Assembly (NCBI GenBank): GCA_030596915.1 | Contig: JAUVSX010000022.1 | Coordinates: 1 to 14,222 of the forward strand | DNA length: 14,222 bases | Direction: 5' to 3' | Source: Chloroflexota bacterium | Lineage (GTDB): Bacteria; Chloroflexota; Anaerolineae; B4-G1 | In this document: positions 11,945 to 14,222 of the stretch, piece after piece | Layout of the letters: every line of letters starts with the position of its first letter | Numbering within the stretch: position 1 is the stretch's first letter | Made by a program: the position numbers and the translations under genes | Notes under the pieces: model-generated | Database searches by the model: none | What the model was told of the DNA's origin: nothing | Seen by the model: only the letters and a program-made list of their open reading frames with translations

Positions 11945-14222
11945 ATGTTCCTGTCGTTTCTGTGGGGGACGAGTTCGGAAGAGGAGATAGACCTCGGAGG
12001 TAATTGGCCCCGCGAGCTGCCCTTGCTGCCCCTCGAAAGCGCTGTGCCGTTTCCGCACACGAAGATGTCCCTGTCGGTCGATCAGCCGCGTGGCGTGCGC
12101 CTGGTCCGCGATGCTCTCGACGGCGACCGCGTGCTGGCTCTGGCAGCAATGCTGGACCCCGAGGCCTGCGATGCTGGGCCAGAGGGCATCTATCCGGTCG
12201 GCGCAGTGGCGCACATCGCGCACGTACTCCGAGCGGAGGATGACGCGTACCTCCTCGTCGTGCGCCCCCTGGAGCGCATCAGCGTCGTCGAGTGGGTGGC
12301 CGAAGCACCCTACCTGAAGGCGCGTGTCGAGCTTCTGAAGCCAAGTTCACAGAGCCCATCCGAGGTTGAGGCGCTGCGACGCGAGCTGGTGTCCGCAGCG
12401 GGCCGGATGGAGAACTTCCTGCCGGACGCCGCGATCGGCCTGGCGGACGAACTCGAAGAATCCGCCGACCCAGGCGAGGTCCTGTACACGCTCGCATCCA
12501 GCATCCGGGCAGACGTGGCGCAATCACAGGAGATCCTGGCGAGCCGGGACCTGGCTACCCAGATGCGCCTGCTGCTCGGCATCATAGACCGTGAGCTGAC
12601 AGTGCTCGAGCTGGACCGGACCGTCCGCGATGAAGCGCTGTCGGCAATGGAGACGGCGCACCGCGAGCAGTACCTGCGCCAGCAACTCAAGGCCATCCAG
12701 AGAGAGCTGGGCGAGGACGAAGGCGGATCGGAGGCGGATGCCTACTGGTCCGAGATCGAACAGGCGCATCTTCCCGAGGAAGCCAGGAACGTGGCGGAAC
12801 GGGAAATCGCACGGTTGGAGCGCCTGCAGCCCCAGTCGGCCGAGGCGGGCGTGATCAGGACCTACCTGGACTGGATGACGGGCCTGCCGTGGCAGAATCT
12901 CTCGGAGGGGAACCTCGACCTCCAGCGGGCGGCCGACGTGCTCGACGAAGATCACTGCGGGCTAGAGCAGCTCAAGGACCGGATCCTTGAGTTTCTGGCA
13001 GTGCGGAAGCTGCGCATCGACCGGGGTGTGCAGGATGTAGAGGATCAGTCCGCTACGATCCTTTGCTTCGTCGGCCCGCCCGGGGTGGGCAAGACCAGCC
13101 TGGGACGTTCCACCGCTCGGGCGCTCGGGCGGGAGTTCACCCGAATGAGCCTTGGCGGCCTGGGCGACGAAGCGGAGGTCCGCGGTCACCGCCGCACCTA
13201 CGTCGGTGCAATGCCGGGTCGCGTGATCCAGGCGCTCAGGCGTGTGGGCACTCGTGACCCCCTCTTTATGCTGGACGAGATCGACAAGATTGGCGCAGAC
13301 TGGCGGGGCGATCCTACCAGCGCGCTGCTCGAGGTGCTGGATCCCGTGCAGAACAGCACTTTCCGCGACCATTACCTGAACGTCGATTTCGACCTGAGCC
13401 AGGTCTTCTTCATCTGTACCGCCAATACAGCGAGCACGGTCCCGCCAGCGCTGCTGGATCGGATGGAAGTGATCGAGATCGAGGGCTATGCGGACTTCGA
13501 CAAGATAGACATCGCTCGGGCTCACCTGGTGCCGCGCCAGATAGCGGCGCATGGCCTACAGCCAGACGAAGTAGCTTTCACGGATGATGGGCTGAGGACC
13601 ATCATCCGCGAGTACACCCACGAGGCGGGCGTGCGCAACCTCGAGCGGGAGATCGCTCGAGCGCTGCGGAAGGTCGCTGCCCAGGTTGCAGCGAATGGCC
13701 GGGGGCCGAGCGTCGTGATTTCAGGTAGCCAGGTGCGCGAGTTCCTCGGAAAACCTCGCTTCCGCGATGACGGGCACCTGCACACCGGTCTGCCGGGTGT
13801 GGCCACAGGCCTGGCCTGGACGCCCTCCGGCGGCGATGTGCTATCTGTGGAGGCGCGGGCGATGCCGGATACGGGCTATCTGATCCTGACCGGGCAGCTC
13901 GGACTTGCGATGAAGGAATCGGCCCACATCGCCTTCAGCTATGTGCAGGGGGAAGCGGAGCGCCTGGGCCTTCCGAGAAACGCGTTGAGCGACCGGACGG
14001 TCCACTTCCACGTGCCCACAGGCAGCGTTCCGAAGGACGGACCGTCGGCCGGCGTGGCGCTCGTCACGGCGCTGGTGTCGGCGCTGGCGGACCTGCCCGT
14101 GCGCGATGGCGTCGCGATGACCGGGGAGATAACGCTCCGGGGCCAGGTGCTTCCCGTCGGCGGCATCAAGCAGAAGGTTCTGGCTGCCCACCGGCACGGG
14201 GTACGGACGGTGATCTTGCCCA
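11945..14222 (+). CDS. lon: ATP-dependent Lon protease (3' end cut by the window)
   Basis: Partial: 759 codons are present and the frame is open at the window edge. Lon is a cytosolic AAA+ serine protease that degrades misfolded and regulatory proteins. The substrate-binding N-domain spans about 20-220 (WPRELPLLPLESAVPFPHTK) and continues into a helical region (EQYLRQQLKAIQRELGED, about 241-258). The AAA+ module has Walker A GPPGVGKT (377-384, Lys383), Walker B FMLDEID (Asp444, Glu445), the sensor FICTAN (489-494) and the Arg finger in LLDRMEVI. The protease domain has the Ser-Lys dyad: Ser701 in PKDGPSAG and Lys742 in GGIKQKVLAAHR. One oddity is that the usually invariant Arg in GGVRDEAEIRGHRRTY is Gly (residue 407, GGLGDEAEVRGHRRTY). 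GGAGG lies six bases upstream of the ATG. About 20-60 residues are probably missing, judging from usual Lon lengths. Confidence 0.96.
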   Translation, partial: MFLSFLWGTSSEEEIDLGGNWPRELPLLPLESAVPFPHTKMSLSVDQPRGVRLVRDALDGDRVLALAAMLDPEACDAGPEGIYPVGAVAHIAHVLRAEDDAYLLVVRPLERISVVEWVAEAPYLKARVELLKPSSQSPSEVEALRRELVSAAGRMENFLPDAAIGLADELEESADPGEVLYTLASSIRADVAQSQEILASRDLATQMRLLLGIIDRELTVLELDRTVRDEALSAMETAHREQYLRQQLKAIQRELGEDEGGSEADAYWSEIEQAHLPEEARNVAEREIARLERLQPQSAEAGVIRTYLDWMTGLPWQNLSEGNLDLQRAADVLDEDHCGLEQLKDRILEFLAVRKLRIDRGVQDVEDQSATILCFVGPPGVGKTSLGRSTARALGREFTRMSLGGLGDEAEVRGHRRTYVGAMPGRVIQALRRVGTRDPLFMLDEIDKIGADWRGDPTSALLEVLDPVQNSTFRDHYLNVDFDLSQVFFICTANTASTVPPALLDRMEVIEIEGYADFDKIDIARAHLVPRQIAAHGLQPDEVAFTDDGLRTIIREYTHEAGVRNLEREIARALRKVAAQVAANGRGPSVVISGSQVREFLGKPRFRDDGHLHTGLPGVATGLAWTPSGGDVLSVEARAMPDTGYLILTGQLGLAMKESAHIAFSYVQGEAERLGLPRNALSDRTVHFHVPTGSVPKDGPSAGVALVTALVSALADLPVRDGVAMTGEITLRGQVLPVGGIKQKVLAAHRHGVRTVILP

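Overview
The window looks like a piece of a GC-rich bacterial chromosome, most likely Chloroflexota (Anaerolineae-like). This is an inference with no rRNA or tRNA to anchor it. It rests on the large extracytoplasmic proteins with NBR1-type Ig-like and META domains, the HtrA lipoprotein with a long insert in each PDZ domain, a relic of a transposase type I associate with Chloroflexota, and intergenic regions full of short dispersed and palindromic repeats. No CRISPR array, prophage or intact mobile element is visible.

Left part (about 1-7800), all genes on the minus strand. In transcription order from the right these are: a two-TM membrane-anchored helical protein (6865-7716); a small SdpI-family membrane protein (6268-6621); an 834-aa lipoprotein fusing a periplasmic amino-acid-binding-type domain to an NBR1-type Ig domain, three further Ig-like modules and a META domain (3029-5533); a 305-aa lipoprotein with two beta-rich domains (1981-2898); a seven-TM DUF4203/TMEM198-like protein (826-1437); and a DUF1269-like protein (60-683). 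Every one is predicted to be in, or anchored to, the membrane. The gaps are repeat-rich: a 49-bp tandem duplication, a 47-bp dispersed pair, AAACCTG palindromes, a nested hairpin element and an 8-bp tandem repeat. Some of these form the 3' ends of the neighbouring genes.

Boundary (7717-8222). This divergent region holds a plausible promoter for the 6865-7716 gene, a transposase N-terminal relic, and CTTAAG half-sites on an 11-bp grid ahead of the rightward genes.

Right part (8223-14222), all genes on the plus strand: a lipoprotein HtrA/Deg serine protease with two PDZ domains, a small secreted protein of unknown function, a group 1/2 sigma-70 factor, and the ATP-dependent protease Lon, which runs off the window end. 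An envelope protease, an exported unknown, a sigma factor and a cytosolic protease in one orientation suggest an envelope and proteostasis stress locus. The 92-309 bp gaps and hairpins mean a single transcript is not proven. The most novel items are the binding-protein/Ig/META fusion without transporter genes, the exported unknown between htrA and the sigma gene, and the repeat families.
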